DNA of 64,000 nucleotides, taken from Clostridiales bacterium 1_7_47FAA. GTDB taxonomy: Bacteria > Bacillota > Clostridia > Lachnospirales > Lachnospiraceae. The position numbers and the translations under genes were made by a program. The stretch spans positions 1,979,831 to 2,043,830 of the forward strand of contig DS990260.1 of NCBI GenBank assembly GCA_000155435.1, given 5' to 3'. Shown in pieces: positions 52,691 through 61,314 of the stretch (position 1 is the first letter of the stretch; each line of letters begins with the position of its first letter). Below the pieces are notes generated by a model. The model was not told the DNA's origin. It made no database searches and worked only from the letters and a program-made list of their open reading frames with translations.

Positions 52691-53722
52691 TTATGCCTCG
52701 TTCTTTTTGAATGCCTCTACCCAGGCGTCAAACTGTTCCAGATACTTCTGTCCCTTAATGGAATATGCAAATGCGTTCCTGGCCGTCCGGATCAGTTCAT
52801 CCTCTGTAAAATGCATCTCATCCAGGGCAATTGCATACTCCTGCACCAGATCCACCATATAAGGCGGATCATCCGAACTGATGGATACGGGTACGCCTGC
52901 CCGCATCATGGTCACTGCCGGATGTTCCTCATAGTTCCTGGCAGCCCCGGTCCATATATTTGATGTGGGACACATGGCGCAGAGGATTTCATGTTCCTTC
53001 AGATACTTAAGCAGTTCAGGTTCATGGATGGACTGGCAGCCATGGTCAATCCTGCTTACGTGCAGCGTTTGGATGGCATCCCATATATTATAGGCGCCGT
53101 CATCCTCCCCCGCATGGGCGGTCAGGAACAATCCCATGTCTTCTGCAAGCCTGTAGCTGCCCTGGTGTTTGATACAGGGATGCCCCTTTTCCTCACAGTC
53201 CATTCCCAGTCCGTCCACCATGTCCCGGTAACCTTCAAGGTTCTTTACAAAACGCTCACACTGCTCAGGAGACAAGGTCCTGTCCAGGCCCGCAATATAG
53301 ACAATCTCAACCCCATACTGTTCCTTCGCCTTTTTCTGGGCGCTGCGGTATCCCTCCATTACCACTTCCATGGGGATTCCCCGTTCCTCATTCAGCGGAT
53401 AATCCAGGTGCAGCTCCTGGTAAACCACGTTCTGCCTCCTTGCATCCTTTGCCAGTGCAAGCACCACCGCCTCGTAATCCTCCTTGGTAATGCATACGGA
53501 ATTGATGGTCCTGTCACAAAGCATGAAACCATTCAGCCCGTCCGCCTTCAGGATTCCTTCCACCCACTGCCGCAGTCCCTCCACCGTATCAGCAGGGAGC
53601 TTTACCCCATTCTTCCTGCCAAGTTCCAGCGCCAGGTCCCAGGGGATGGAACCTTCAATGTGGATGTGGTTCTCCGCCTTTGGCATGTTGACGATAAGTT
53701 TCATTTGACGTGTTGTAAGCAT
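52691..53722 (-). CDS. add: Adenosine deaminase family protein
   Basis: 343 residues. Metal site: HIHIEGSIPWDL (HxH), LTAHAGEDDGAYNIWDAIQTLHVSRIDHG with catalytic Glu-region and His, and SSDDPPYM with the Asp pair. This matches the adenosine deaminase fold, though the E-N-H-I-H-I-E-G start also occurs in adenine-specific relatives. It deaminates adenosine to inosine or an analogous purine. AAGGAGGAGAAGAT precedes the ATG. A GntR-type operator lies 30 bases upstream, so it is probably part of the regulon of the adjacent regulator. Confidence 0.85.
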   Translation of the reverse strand: MLTTRQMKLIVNMPKAENHIHIEGSIPWDLALELGRKNGVKLPADTVEGLRQWVEGILKADGLNGFMLCDRTINSVCITKEDYEAVVLALAKDARRQNVVYQELHLDYPLNEERGIPMEVVMEGYRSAQKKAKEQYGVEIVYIAGLDRTLSPEQCERFVKNLEGYRDMVDGLGMDCEEKGHPCIKHQGSYRLAEDMGLFLTAHAGEDDGAYNIWDAIQTLHVSRIDHGCQSIHEPELLKYLKEHEILCAMCPTSNIWTGAARNYEEHPAVTMMRAGVPVSISSDDPPYMVDLVQEYAIALDEMHFTEDELIRTARNAFAYSIKGQKYLEQFDAWVEAFKKNEA

Positions 53723-53751
53723 ATCTTCTCCTCCTTGATATAGGTATTTAA

Positions 53752-53766
53752 GTATTATGGTAATAC
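53752..53766. promoter_or_regulatory. Candidate GntR operator before the adenosine deaminase gene
   Basis: GTATTA-TGG-TAATAC, a perfect 6+6 palindrome. The same palindrome, within 21 identical bases, lies before the GntR gene at 54726-54742. Confidence 0.7.
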
Positions 53767-53896
53767 CTTTATATGTGTGAAATAATAATCCTGCGCCGCC
53801 TAGGGCATACAGGTCTTAGGGGCGCAAGATGTATTATATTCAGCTTATGATTGTCTCCCGGCGCAAATACGCCGGGCAGGTGATATGGCGGTCCGG

Positions 53897-54709
53897 TCAA
53901 TAATGCTCCTGGCTCCGCAGGAGATTATAGCGGATATATTTGGTATCAAAAAACGCATTGGCTGAGATGACCGGCTGGTTATCCTGGTCATATGCCAGAT
54001 TATCCAGCTCCAATACGGATTGGCACTCCATCAGCAGGGCGCTGTCCGTCACTGATCCCATCTCTTCCCTGGTCATGGTCAGTATCTCCACCCTGTCCCT
54101 GCACAGCAGCCTGCCCGCGTACCTGCGCAACAGTTCAAACGAGGACATGGATGACCACTCATCCTCCGATGGTTCCTGCTGAAACAATTCCCTTGGCATA
54201 TAGTCAATACATACAATGGCCGGATGGCCATCCGCATAATAGACCTTCTCAATGCGGTACAACCGGGCGCCCTCCTCCACCTGGAGATTCCGGCAGTGCT
54301 TTTTCATGCGGTGGGACGCGCCCTGACCCATGGTTTCCTGATTCACGGTCCCCTGGCCCATTGCTCCCCGATTTATGGTTTCCTGGCTTATGAGCTTAAT
54401 CTGCGCCTCATAGCCTCCCAATTCAATCAGGTGTCCGAACTCCTGGGCCGGATTCAGGCTGATTTTGATGGCCGCTGCCTCGGGGTTCACAAAAGTCCCC
54501 CTTCCATGAATGCGGAAAATCAGGTTCTCCTGTTCCAGTTCATCCAATGCCCGCCGCACCGTGACCCGGCTGACCCCAAACTTGCGCCCGATCTCCACTT
54601 CCGGTGGAAGCTTGGCAGACTCCTTCAGGTCCATATCCAGTATGTATTTCTTCAAATCGTGTTTAATATTATCACTTAGATTCTGTTTAATCACAGGCAT
54701 CATCGCCAT
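53897..54709 (-). CDS. GntR/HutC-family transcriptional regulator of purine salvage
   Basis: 270 residues. The N-terminal winged helix (SAKLPPEVEIGRKFGVSRVTVRRALDELEQENLIFRIHGRGTFVN) is followed by a UTRA (HutC/UbiC) effector domain. A short insert with repeats (ETINRGAMGQGTVNQETMGQG) interrupts that domain around residues 105-130, coded by a 24/48-base repeat. The start at 54709 follows GAAAGAGGT. It likely represses itself and the adenosine deaminase unit, whose upstream regions share a palindrome. The effector is probably a purine or nucleoside derivative (inferred). Confidence 0.82.
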   Translation of the reverse strand: MAMMPVIKQNLSDNIKHDLKKYILDMDLKESAKLPPEVEIGRKFGVSRVTVRRALDELEQENLIFRIHGRGTFVNPEAAAIKISLNPAQEFGHLIELGGYEAQIKLISQETINRGAMGQGTVNQETMGQGASHRMKKHCRNLQVEEGARLYRIEKVYYADGHPAIVCIDYMPRELFQQEPSEDEWSSMSSFELLRRYAGRLLCRDRVEILTMTREEMGSVTDSALLMECQSVLELDNLAYDQDNQPVISANAFFDTKYIRYNLLRSQEHY

Positions 54710-54725
54710 GTCAATACCTCTTTCC

Positions 54726-54742
54726 GGTATTATGGTAATACC
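54726..54742. promoter_or_regulatory. GntR operator before its own gene
   Basis: GGTATTA-TGG-TAATACC, a perfect 7+7 palindrome just downstream of the GntR promoter -10 box. Confidence 0.72.
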
Positions 54743-54752
54743 TTTATACCCT

Positions 54753-54781
54753 ATAGTAAGTATTTTTGTGGATTTTGTCAA
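54753..54781 (-). promoter_or_regulatory. Promoter of the GntR gene
   Basis: Minus-strand TTGACA (54776-54781), 17-base spacer, TACTAT (54753-54758); transcription would start near 54746, at the edge of the operator. Confidence 0.7.
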
Positions 54782-54874
54782 GTGTTTTATGGATTTATAT
54801 AAGTGATTTCCTCAAAACCGCATGACAGTTTACTTGAACAGGAAATATGTTTCGGTAAAAATTCCATTTAAAAA

Positions 54875-54908
54875 GCTGCCATGAACAGATTGAACGCTTC
54901 ATGGCAGC
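54875..54908 (-). terminator. Terminator of the BMP importer operon
   Basis: Perfect 11-base stem GCTGCCATGAA (54875-54885) / TTCATGGCAGC (54898-54908). On the minus strand it is followed by TTTTTAAA. Confidence 0.8.
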
Positions 54909-54947
54909 ATTTCCAACTCATCCGGTATAACCCGGCCAAACCGCATC

Positions 54948-55019
54948 CCTTCCCTACGCAGTCTCCACCGAAACCTTCTTCACCCTTCCCTACGCAGTCT
55001 CCACTGAAACCTTTTTCAC
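54948..55019. repeat. 36-bp direct duplication of the permease gene 3' end
   Basis: Two adjacent 36-base units (54948-54983 and 54984-55019) differ at two positions. The second contains the last codons and TAG stop of the permease gene; the first is a copy lying after the stop. Confidence 0.85.
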
Positions 55020-55907
55020 CCTTCCCCGTATCCCCGAAACCAGCAGCACCGCGATGGTCATGAAATAGGGCAGGGCCAGCACGATCTGGGACGGGATCCC
55101 GAAGTTCTGCATGCTGGCCGCAAGGGCCTGGGCATAGGCGAACATGAAACTGTACACCGCTGCCAGCACCGGGTTCCCCTTTGCAATCATGATGGCTGCA
55201 ACTGCCAGGAATCCCCTGCCTGCCGACATATTTTCCGTGAATATGGAGGTGCCGCCCAGAGGAAGGACCGCGCCGGCAATCCCCACGAAAAATCCGGTGA
55301 TTAAAACAGAGTACCATTTATAGCGCAGGACATTGGTCCCGGTTGTCTGGGCCGCCTTTTCATTGATTCCCACACTGCGCAGCCTCAGGCCAAAGGGCGT
55401 TTTATACATGGCAATCCAGGTCCCGGCAATGGCCAGAAGGGTAAAATAGACCACCAGATTGTGGGTTCCGAACACTTCCCCTATATAAGGGATCCTGCTT
55501 ATGACAGGCAGCTTGACAGAGGGCAGGCTGACCAGCCTTGGATCCATGAACGAGCCGCGTTTCCCGAAGATATTAAGGAGCAGGAAGGATGTAAATGCAT
55601 CCATCCCCAGGTTCATGGCGATGCTGACCACCATGCCGCTGGAGCCAAGATGGAACACCAGGATGCCGAACAGGACGGAACAGGCCAGCCCTGCCAGGAT
55701 CCCGCACAGCACCCCTGTGTATGGGTTCCCGGAGTAATAGGTGCCCAGCGTGGCAAAGAATGCAGCGCACAGCATGAAGCTTTCCAGGGCAATGTTAAAG
55801 ATTCCCGTCCTGTCCCCGAAACAGCCGCCAATGGATGACAGGATAAGCGGCACAGCCAGACGCAGGGCCGCTGCCATGGTTATGGTTCCCAGTAAAATTG
55901 AAAGCAT
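54990..55907 (-). CDS. Nucleoside ABC transporter permease 2 (BMP type)
   Basis: 305 residues with eight or more membrane spans. LRLAVPLILSSIGGCFGDRTGIFNIALESFML near the start is the conserved N-terminal block of the YufQ/BmpA-linked permeases, and VALRAIGEN-like FGLRLRSVGINEKAAQTTG follows. With the second permease it makes the channel of a nucleoside (guanosine/inosine-type) importer. The gene begins one base inside the end of the upstream permease gene, indicating translational coupling. Its 3' end carries a 36-bp duplication. Confidence 0.85.
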   Translation of the reverse strand: MLSILLGTITMAAALRLAVPLILSSIGGCFGDRTGIFNIALESFMLCAAFFATLGTYYSGNPYTGVLCGILAGLACSVLFGILVFHLGSSGMVVSIAMNLGMDAFTSFLLLNIFGKRGSFMDPRLVSLPSVKLPVISRIPYIGEVFGTHNLVVYFTLLAIAGTWIAMYKTPFGLRLRSVGINEKAAQTTGTNVLRYKWYSVLITGFFVGIAGAVLPLGGTSIFTENMSAGRGFLAVAAIMIAKGNPVLAAVYSFMFAYAQALAASMQNFGIPSQIVLALPYFMTIAVLLVSGIRGRVKKVSVETA

Positions 55908-56974
55908 TATCCCACCACCGCCTTCCTCTTGACAGAACCAATCAGTTTACGGTAATCCACAGTGATGAACAGCACGAACAGGGCCTGAATCAAAAGCACG
56001 GTCAGGCGGTTCACGTCGCACATACGCTCCATATGGAGGGACCCGGCTTTCAGGACGCCCCAGATAACGGCTACTCCCAGGACCGTAATGGGATGATTGC
56101 CTGCAATCATGGCAATCATGATGCCGTCCCAGCCAAGGTTATTGGAGAAGCTGGCGGTGAATTTCCCATACGTGCCCTGGACCTCGATGCTGCCGCACAG
56201 ACCAGCCACGAATCCCGACAGCAGGAAGATTGCCAGGAAGGTCTTTGTCACATTCACGCCCCCAATCCTTGCAAACCTGCGGTTCTCCCCCACCTGCTTC
56301 AGCTCATATCCGATTATGGTATACCTGTAAACCATGAAAATCACGATGACCAGAGCCACTGCTATGAGAACGCCCGTGCTTGCATTGGTCTTGGGTATCA
56401 GGTTGGTCAGGCGCGCCGTATCTGCTATGGGCGGCGTTGACAGGGCCAGTGAATCCCCGGCAGCGCTGATTCCCATTACAATATAAGTAAAATATTCGGT
56501 CAGCAGCACGGCGATATAATTAAGCATCAGGGTCGTAATCATTTCGTTGACATGGAATGTAAGCTTCATCACGGCCGGAATCAGGGCAAACAGCATGCCC
56601 GCAATGCCAGCTGCCAGAAGACAGCCCGTGACATGCAGCGCTTTTGGCAGGTGCACGTAAAAACCGAACAGGGCCGCCGCATATGCCCCAAAGTAAAGTT
56701 GGCCCTCAATCCCCAGGTTCATGACCCCGGATTTGAATGCAATGGTGGCCGCGATTCCCGTCAGGATACAGGGCGTAATCCACCGCAGGGTGTTGCCTAA
56801 GTTGCGGACGCTGCCAAATGCTCCCTGGAGGATATATTTCATGGCCGTAGCCGGGTTCTCTCCCTGCCATAGGATCAGCAGGCTGCCGATGATCATGACA
56901 GCCAGGAAGGAACACGCGTATTTCATGATGTTCCACAGGGCGTCCTGTCTCATTACCTTTGCTTCCTTGTTCAT
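55907..56974 (-). CDS. Nucleoside ABC transporter permease 1 (BMP type)
   Basis: 355 residues. The block TLRWITPCILTGIAATIAFKSGVMNLGIEGQLYFGAYAAALFG is characteristic of the YufP-type permease, and GYELKQVGENRRFARIGGVNV is the coupling loop. It pairs with the 305-residue permease. It overlaps the ATPase gene by four bases (ATGA type). AGGAGGTGG precedes the ATG. Confidence 0.87.
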   Translation of the reverse strand: MNKEAKVMRQDALWNIMKYACSFLAVMIIGSLLILWQGENPATAMKYILQGAFGSVRNLGNTLRWITPCILTGIAATIAFKSGVMNLGIEGQLYFGAYAAALFGFYVHLPKALHVTGCLLAAGIAGMLFALIPAVMKLTFHVNEMITTLMLNYIAVLLTEYFTYIVMGISAAGDSLALSTPPIADTARLTNLIPKTNASTGVLIAVALVIVIFMVYRYTIIGYELKQVGENRRFARIGGVNVTKTFLAIFLLSGFVAGLCGSIEVQGTYGKFTASFSNNLGWDGIMIAMIAGNHPITVLGVAVIWGVLKAGSLHMERMCDVNRLTVLLIQALFVLFITVDYRKLIGSVKRKAVVG

Positions 56975-58485
56975 GGGCAGCCACCTCCTGTCATCAAAAG
57001 CCCTATATCCGTCTCTGTCTTTTCCCCATGAAGCCCCCCGTCATACAGCTGCCCGCCGTACATGACCAGGATACGGTCCGACACCTCCATGACCTCGTTC
57101 AGTTCATGGCTTACCAGCAGGATTGCCGTGCCCGCGGCAGCCAGGCTTTCTATCTTTTTCCATATGAACTCAATGGCCCCTATGTCAATGCCCCTGGTGG
57201 GGTCTTCAATGATCAGAAGGCTGTTATCCTGCAAAAACTCCCTGCCCACAATCAGTTTCTGTATGTTTCCACCTGAAAGGGTCTGTATCTTCAGGTTGGG
57301 GGAGGATGCCTTGACATTGAATTCATGGATGATGCGTTCCGTAAATGATATGGCCTGTTTCCGTTTCAGGATGAACCGGTTTCCAAACCCTTTGACAATA
57401 TGGTATCCCATAATGGCATTTTCCCACAGGGACGCTTCCCGGTTGATTCCCTCGCTGATCCGGTCCTGGGGCACATATCCGATGTGGCGCAGCCGGTGTT
57501 CCCGGCAGCCCAGATGGGTGATGTCCCTTCCGTCAAAGGCCACCTCCCCCTTGCTGCATTTCCTAAGACCGAACAGGCCCTCCACCAGTTCCTGCTGGCC
57601 GGAGCCTGCGACGCCTGCGATTCCCAGGATTTCGCCCTTTCTGATTTCAAATGAGACATCCTTTAGCTTTTCCCGTCCCTCATGGTCAGGAACACACAGG
57701 TGCTTAACCTGAAGCAGCACATCCCCCTGTTCCTTGTCCTCCTTCTGGGCGGTCAGGATGACCTCCCTTCCCACCATCATGGTGGCAAGGCCATGTTCAT
57801 CTGTTTCTTCCGGCTTCACCGTGCCGACATAGCGGCCGTTTTTTAAGACCGTGATGCTGTCCGATATCTCCATGACCTCTTTTAACTTATGGGTGATGAA
57901 AAGCACGGTCTTGCCGTTCTTAACCAGGAAACGGATTGCCTCGAACAGGCCCTCGATTCCCTGGGGTGTAAGGACCGAGGTGGGTTCGTCAAAAATAATG
58001 ATATCCACTCCCCGGTACAGTATCTTTACGATTTCCACCTGCTGGAGCATGGACACGGACAGGTCCTGTACCTGTTCGTCCAGCGGTATGTTGAAGTGGT
58101 ATTCCTCACAGATAGCCTCCACCCTCCTGCGCGCCTTGTCACGGTTCAGGAAAATGCCCCATCTGCGCGTTTCGTAACCCATCATGATATTGTCCAGTAC
58201 CGACAATTCGGGAAACAGCATGAATTCCTGGTGCACCATCCCGATGCCGGCCCGGCTTGCATGGTTGGGGTTCCTGAAATCCATTTTTTTCCCATGTACA
58301 AACAGTTCTCCCTCATCCGGCCGGTAAAGGCCGCTGATGACATTCATCAAAGTACTTTTGCCTGCCCCATTTTCCCCGATAACCGCATGAACCGTTCCTT
58401 TCCTGACGGACAGGGTGATTTTATCATTGGCTGTCAGGCTGCCGAACCGTTTGGTAATTCCTTTTAATTCCAGCACAAAGTCCAT
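56971..58485 (-). CDS. Nucleoside ABC transporter ATP-binding protein (YufO type)
   Basis: 504 residues, two ABC domains. First: Walker A GENGAGKST, signature LSVSMLQ, Walker B IIIFDEPTSVL. Second: GVAGSGQQE, signature LSGGNIQKLIVGREF, Walker B LLIIEDPTRGID. LSGGNIQK and the -ED- in the second Walker B are usual in BMP/nucleoside importer ATPases. The start at 58485 follows AAAGGAGGC. It energises uptake of nucleosides by the permeases encoded immediately downstream. Confidence 0.88.
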   Translation of the reverse strand: MDFVLELKGITKRFGSLTANDKITLSVRKGTVHAVIGENGAGKSTLMNVISGLYRPDEGELFVHGKKMDFRNPNHASRAGIGMVHQEFMLFPELSVLDNIMMGYETRRWGIFLNRDKARRRVEAICEEYHFNIPLDEQVQDLSVSMLQQVEIVKILYRGVDIIIFDEPTSVLTPQGIEGLFEAIRFLVKNGKTVLFITHKLKEVMEISDSITVLKNGRYVGTVKPEETDEHGLATMMVGREVILTAQKEDKEQGDVLLQVKHLCVPDHEGREKLKDVSFEIRKGEILGIAGVAGSGQQELVEGLFGLRKCSKGEVAFDGRDITHLGCREHRLRHIGYVPQDRISEGINREASLWENAIMGYHIVKGFGNRFILKRKQAISFTERIIHEFNVKASSPNLKIQTLSGGNIQKLIVGREFLQDNSLLIIEDPTRGIDIGAIEFIWKKIESLAAAGTAILLVSHELNEVMEVSDRILVMYGGQLYDGGLHGEKTETDIGLLMTGGGCP

Positions 58486-58522
58486 AAATGCCTCCTTTTG
58501 TACCATCGGCCCTTTGCAGTCC

Positions 58523-59599
58523 CTATTTCAGCAAATCCTCCAGATTAAGGGAACCTGATTTTACGTCTTCAATTAATTTGTCCAAATCCGTCCTGACATC
58601 CTCGGGAAGCTTATCGTAATCCCTGTCGTCGAAAATGGCTGACTGTGTCTCTATCCCGTAGTTGGTACGTCCTGACACGAACTGCCCGTCCTTATAAGCG
58701 GTAAAGGAATCAAATACAGCGCCCCGGATATCGGTCAGGGATGACCAGAACACGCAGTCGTCAATTCCGCCCTGCCACTCATCAACCCCGATACACCTGA
58801 TTCCTGCCTCGGAACAGCCCTGGATTACGCCCAGTCCTGCCAGGTTGGCGGTCTGGAAGATTACATCCGCACCCTGGCTGACCATGATTTTCGTCTGCTC
58901 CCCCGCCTTTACCGTGTCGCTGTCATCCCCCACGTATGCGGTCTGTACCGTCACGTCCGGGTCCGCGTATGCGGCTCCTGCCAGATATGCGTCGCGGAAC
59001 CGGTTAATCACAGGAATGTCCAGGCTGCCGATCCAGCCGATTGTCTTTGACTGTGTGGTCCTGGCCGCCACAAAACCGGATACAAAGGCCGGTTCCAGGG
59101 AGTCCACGTACACATTGGCCACATTGTCATATTTGGTATCCAGGCTGCTGTCAATGAGACAGAACATGGTATCCGGATACTCCGGGGCCAGCTCGATGGC
59201 CACTTCATTTACCGTGTCGAACATGGTGTAGATGGGGTTGGCGCCCATTTCCGCCATTGCCCTGATCTGCTCTGAATATTCGGCCTTGTCCAGCGCCTCA
59301 ATCAGCTTGACCGTGGCCCCGTACTCCTGCTCAATCTGTTCAAATCCGGTCCACGTCAGGTCGGTGAACGGAACCCCTGCCGGGGCTTCGCTGATCAGGC
59401 AGGTAAATAATTCTTTATCCTGCTCCCCTGCCCCTTCCTCTTTTTTCCCTGTTTCCCCTTCACTCCCTGCCTTGGCCTGTTCAGTCTGGGCCTGTCCGGC
59501 CTGGGACGTTTCCTTTGCAGTTTCCCCTTTGCCTCCGGCGCATCCGGCCAGCACGCAGATGACGGCAGCAGCAGTTAAAAACAGTCTCATTTTCCTCAT
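58523..59599 (-). CDS. BMP-family nucleoside-binding lipoprotein
   Basis: 358 residues. Signal peptide with lipobox LAGC, Cys20 (MRKMRLFLTAAAVICVLAGC), a low-complexity Glu/Ala/Lys linker to about residue 60, then a BMP (TmpC/PnrA-like) domain. In the binding domain VAARTTQSKTIGWIGSLDIPVINRF, DVIFQTANLAGLGVIQGCSEAG and GVDEWQGG follow the family. It binds purine nucleosides outside the cell for the importer. Located directly downstream of HAD and MTA phosphorylase genes. Confidence 0.87.
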   Translation of the reverse strand: MRKMRLFLTAAAVICVLAGCAGGKGETAKETSQAGQAQTEQAKAGSEGETGKKEEGAGEQDKELFTCLISEAPAGVPFTDLTWTGFEQIEQEYGATVKLIEALDKAEYSEQIRAMAEMGANPIYTMFDTVNEVAIELAPEYPDTMFCLIDSSLDTKYDNVANVYVDSLEPAFVSGFVAARTTQSKTIGWIGSLDIPVINRFRDAYLAGAAYADPDVTVQTAYVGDDSDTVKAGEQTKIMVSQGADVIFQTANLAGLGVIQGCSEAGIRCIGVDEWQGGIDDCVFWSSLTDIRGAVFDSFTAYKDGQFVSGRTNYGIETQSAIFDDRDYDKLPEDVRTDLDKLIEDVKSGSLNLEDLLK

Positions 59600-59613
59600 A
59601 TCTTTCTCCTCCT

Positions 59614-60273
59614 TCATGACTCATCAAAAATGGAACACAGCTCACTGATATCTTTAATCACACAATCCGGCTTCTTTTCCTCCAGGGACCCAAGGGGCCA
59701 GTTCCCGGACGGCACCCCCACCGTATAAATCCCCGCAGCCACCCCGGCTTCTATATCAAAGGGGGACTCCCCTATGTATACGCATTCCTCCTTCAGGCAG
59801 CCGCACACGGCAGCCCCCTTTAGGATGGGTTCCGGGTCGGGTTTGAAGCGGATCACATCATCCCTGGTGACCAGCAGGCTGATATACCGGTCCAGTCCCG
59901 TCTGCTTCAGGATATGGGATGCGTTTTTCCTCCGCTCCGATGTAATCAGGCAGATCTTACAGCCCAGATTCCAGATATGGTCCAGGGTCTTCACGGCCCC
60001 GTCAATGAGCCTGGCCCGCTCCATATGGATTGGGTACTGCCTTTTATATTCCTCTATGAATTCCTCTATGGTACCATGGTCATCCGGGCTTACATCGGTC
60101 AGCGTGGTAAGCATCACTTCCACCGGAAGCCCGAACATGTCCATAATGTCCTCTTTGGCGGGTCTGCCCCCGCTTACCTTTTCAAATGCTTCTGCAAGGG
60201 CGTCACAGATGCAGTCCTGGGAATGGATTAAGGTCCCGTCCAGATCCGTGAGCAGCGCCTTATACCGCGGCAT
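59614..60273 (-). CDS. HAD-superfamily phosphatase (phosphoglycolate phosphatase-like)
   Basis: 219 residues. Motif I LLTDLDGTLIHSQDC (nucleophile Asp), motif II LITSERRKN, motif III Lys in RFKPDPEPIL, motif IV GESPFDIEAGVAAGI. Subclass I cap between residues 20 and 85. Phosphate monoester hydrolysis of a small sugar phosphate is expected. It is placed between MTA phosphorylase and the nucleoside importer, so the sugar 1-phosphate released by the phosphorylase, or its isomer, is a reasonable but unproven substrate. Confidence 0.83.
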   Translation of the reverse strand: MPRYKALLTDLDGTLIHSQDCICDALAEAFEKVSGGRPAKEDIMDMFGLPVEVMLTTLTDVSPDDHGTIEEFIEEYKRQYPIHMERARLIDGAVKTLDHIWNLGCKICLITSERRKNASHILKQTGLDRYISLLVTRDDVIRFKPDPEPILKGAAVCGCLKEECVYIGESPFDIEAGVAAGIYTVGVPSGNWPLGSLEEKKPDCVIKDISELCSIFDES

Positions 60274-60286
60274 CCTCCGTCACCCC

Positions 60287-61066
60287 TTACTTCTTAAGGA
60301 TTGCATGGTCCAGCGCATGGCTGCACGGGCAATCCCTTTCGTCCTTCAGATCCGGTATGGCCAGATATAATACCTGCTTGAAATCCTCAATCCCCTGCTT
60401 TAACAGCCTTGGGAAATCGTCCGCTTCAATCTGCTCTCCCAGGCACCAGTTGGTGGGGACGCAGATATGTGCATAGCAGATGGCCGCCTCCCTTGCAAAG
60501 ACTGCTTCTGGAAGGGTGGTCATCCCTATCAGGTCAGCACCCAGCTTACGGAACATGGTAAGCTCAAAGGGTGTCTCGAACCGGAGTCCTTCATTGACAA
60601 AGATGACCGCCTTGTCGTGCACATGTCCGGGCTTCACCTTGTTTGCGGCGTCAATCAGCGCGCGGCGCAGGTCCGGGCAGTAGGCAGGCGTCATATCCAC
60701 ATGGTAGGCCTCCACCTCGTCGTCATACAGGGACCGCGGGAACCTTCTGGTCCAGTCACAGAAATCATGCGGGATGACCAGGCTGCCCAGCTCGATGTCC
60801 GGATTGCTGCTTCCCACACAGTTGGTGGCCAGGATCTGTTCCACCCCAAGCTCCTTGAAGGCCCAGATATTGGCCCTGTAATTGATGCGCGGGACAATGA
60901 TTTTGTGCTCTTCCCCATGTCTTGGAAGAAAATACACCTTCCGTCCCTGGATCGTGCCCTCGAAAATCTCAGAAGAACGTCCATATTTGTTATTGTGGAC
61001 AAACATCCTGGGATTTTCCAGAAGTTCATAGAAGCCGCTTCCTCCGATAATTCCAACTGGTTTCAT
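60287..61066 (-). CDS. mtnP: 5'-methylthioadenosine (purine nucleoside) phosphorylase
   Basis: 259 residues. Phosphate-binding GGSGFYELL near the start, LPRHGEEHKIIVPRINYRANIWAFKELGVEQILATNCVGS, and the nucleoside site MTTLPEAVFAREAAICYAHI place it in the MTAP/PNP family II. The MTTLPEAVxAREAxxCYA motif is typical of MTA phosphorylases, which release adenine and 5-methylthioribose 1-phosphate. GAAAAGGAGAAAT gives the start. First gene of the importer operon, under a LacI-type operator at 61097-61120. Other 6-aminopurine nucleosides could also be substrates. Confidence 0.85.
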   Translation of the reverse strand: MKPVGIIGGSGFYELLENPRMFVHNNKYGRSSEIFEGTIQGRKVYFLPRHGEEHKIIVPRINYRANIWAFKELGVEQILATNCVGSSNPDIELGSLVIPHDFCDWTRRFPRSLYDDEVEAYHVDMTPAYCPDLRRALIDAANKVKPGHVHDKAVIFVNEGLRFETPFELTMFRKLGADLIGMTTLPEAVFAREAAICYAHICVPTNWCLGEQIEADDFPRLLKQGIEDFKQVLYLAIPDLKDERDCPCSHALDHAILKK

Positions 61067-61096
61067 TTGTATTTCTCCTTTTCCTTTTTATGATTT

Positions 61097-61120
61097 GGAA
61101 CTGAAATCGTTTTCAGTTCC
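61097..61120. promoter_or_regulatory. LacI-type operator before the mtnP-HAD-BMP operon
   Basis: A 24-base palindrome: GGAACTGAAATC followed by GTTTTCAGTTCC, one mismatch. Its 16-base core CTGAAATCGTTTTCAG recurs with one change before the LacI gene at 62357-62372. Confidence 0.75.
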
Positions 61121-61146
61121 TGTAAAAAAAATGTTGTCTTTGCCAT

Positions 61147-61215
61147 GACCACATCTTTTATACTTCCATCTTTAATATTTCCATCTTTTATACTTCCGTC
61201 TTTTCTATGTCCATT
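61147..61215. repeat. 15-bp tandem repeat upstream of mtnP
   Basis: Four units of 15 bases, minus-strand consensus GGAAGTATAAAAGAT. They lie in a region with an open minus frame (DGSIK units), but no convincing gene surrounds them. Confidence 0.7.
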
Positions 61216-61314
61216 TTCCAGCAGATATATTAACTGCGGCATATCCGGGGCACCCAATCGGTTATCCATGTGCCCCGGACACACCTTTTATGTCTTCCAG
61301 TCCGGCCTGCCTCA

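Noticed and set aside
61063-61284. Small minus-strand frame with DGSIK repeats before mtnP
   Set aside because: Overlaps the operator and mtnP start, has no ribosome site, and its repeats come from the 15-bp tandem block.
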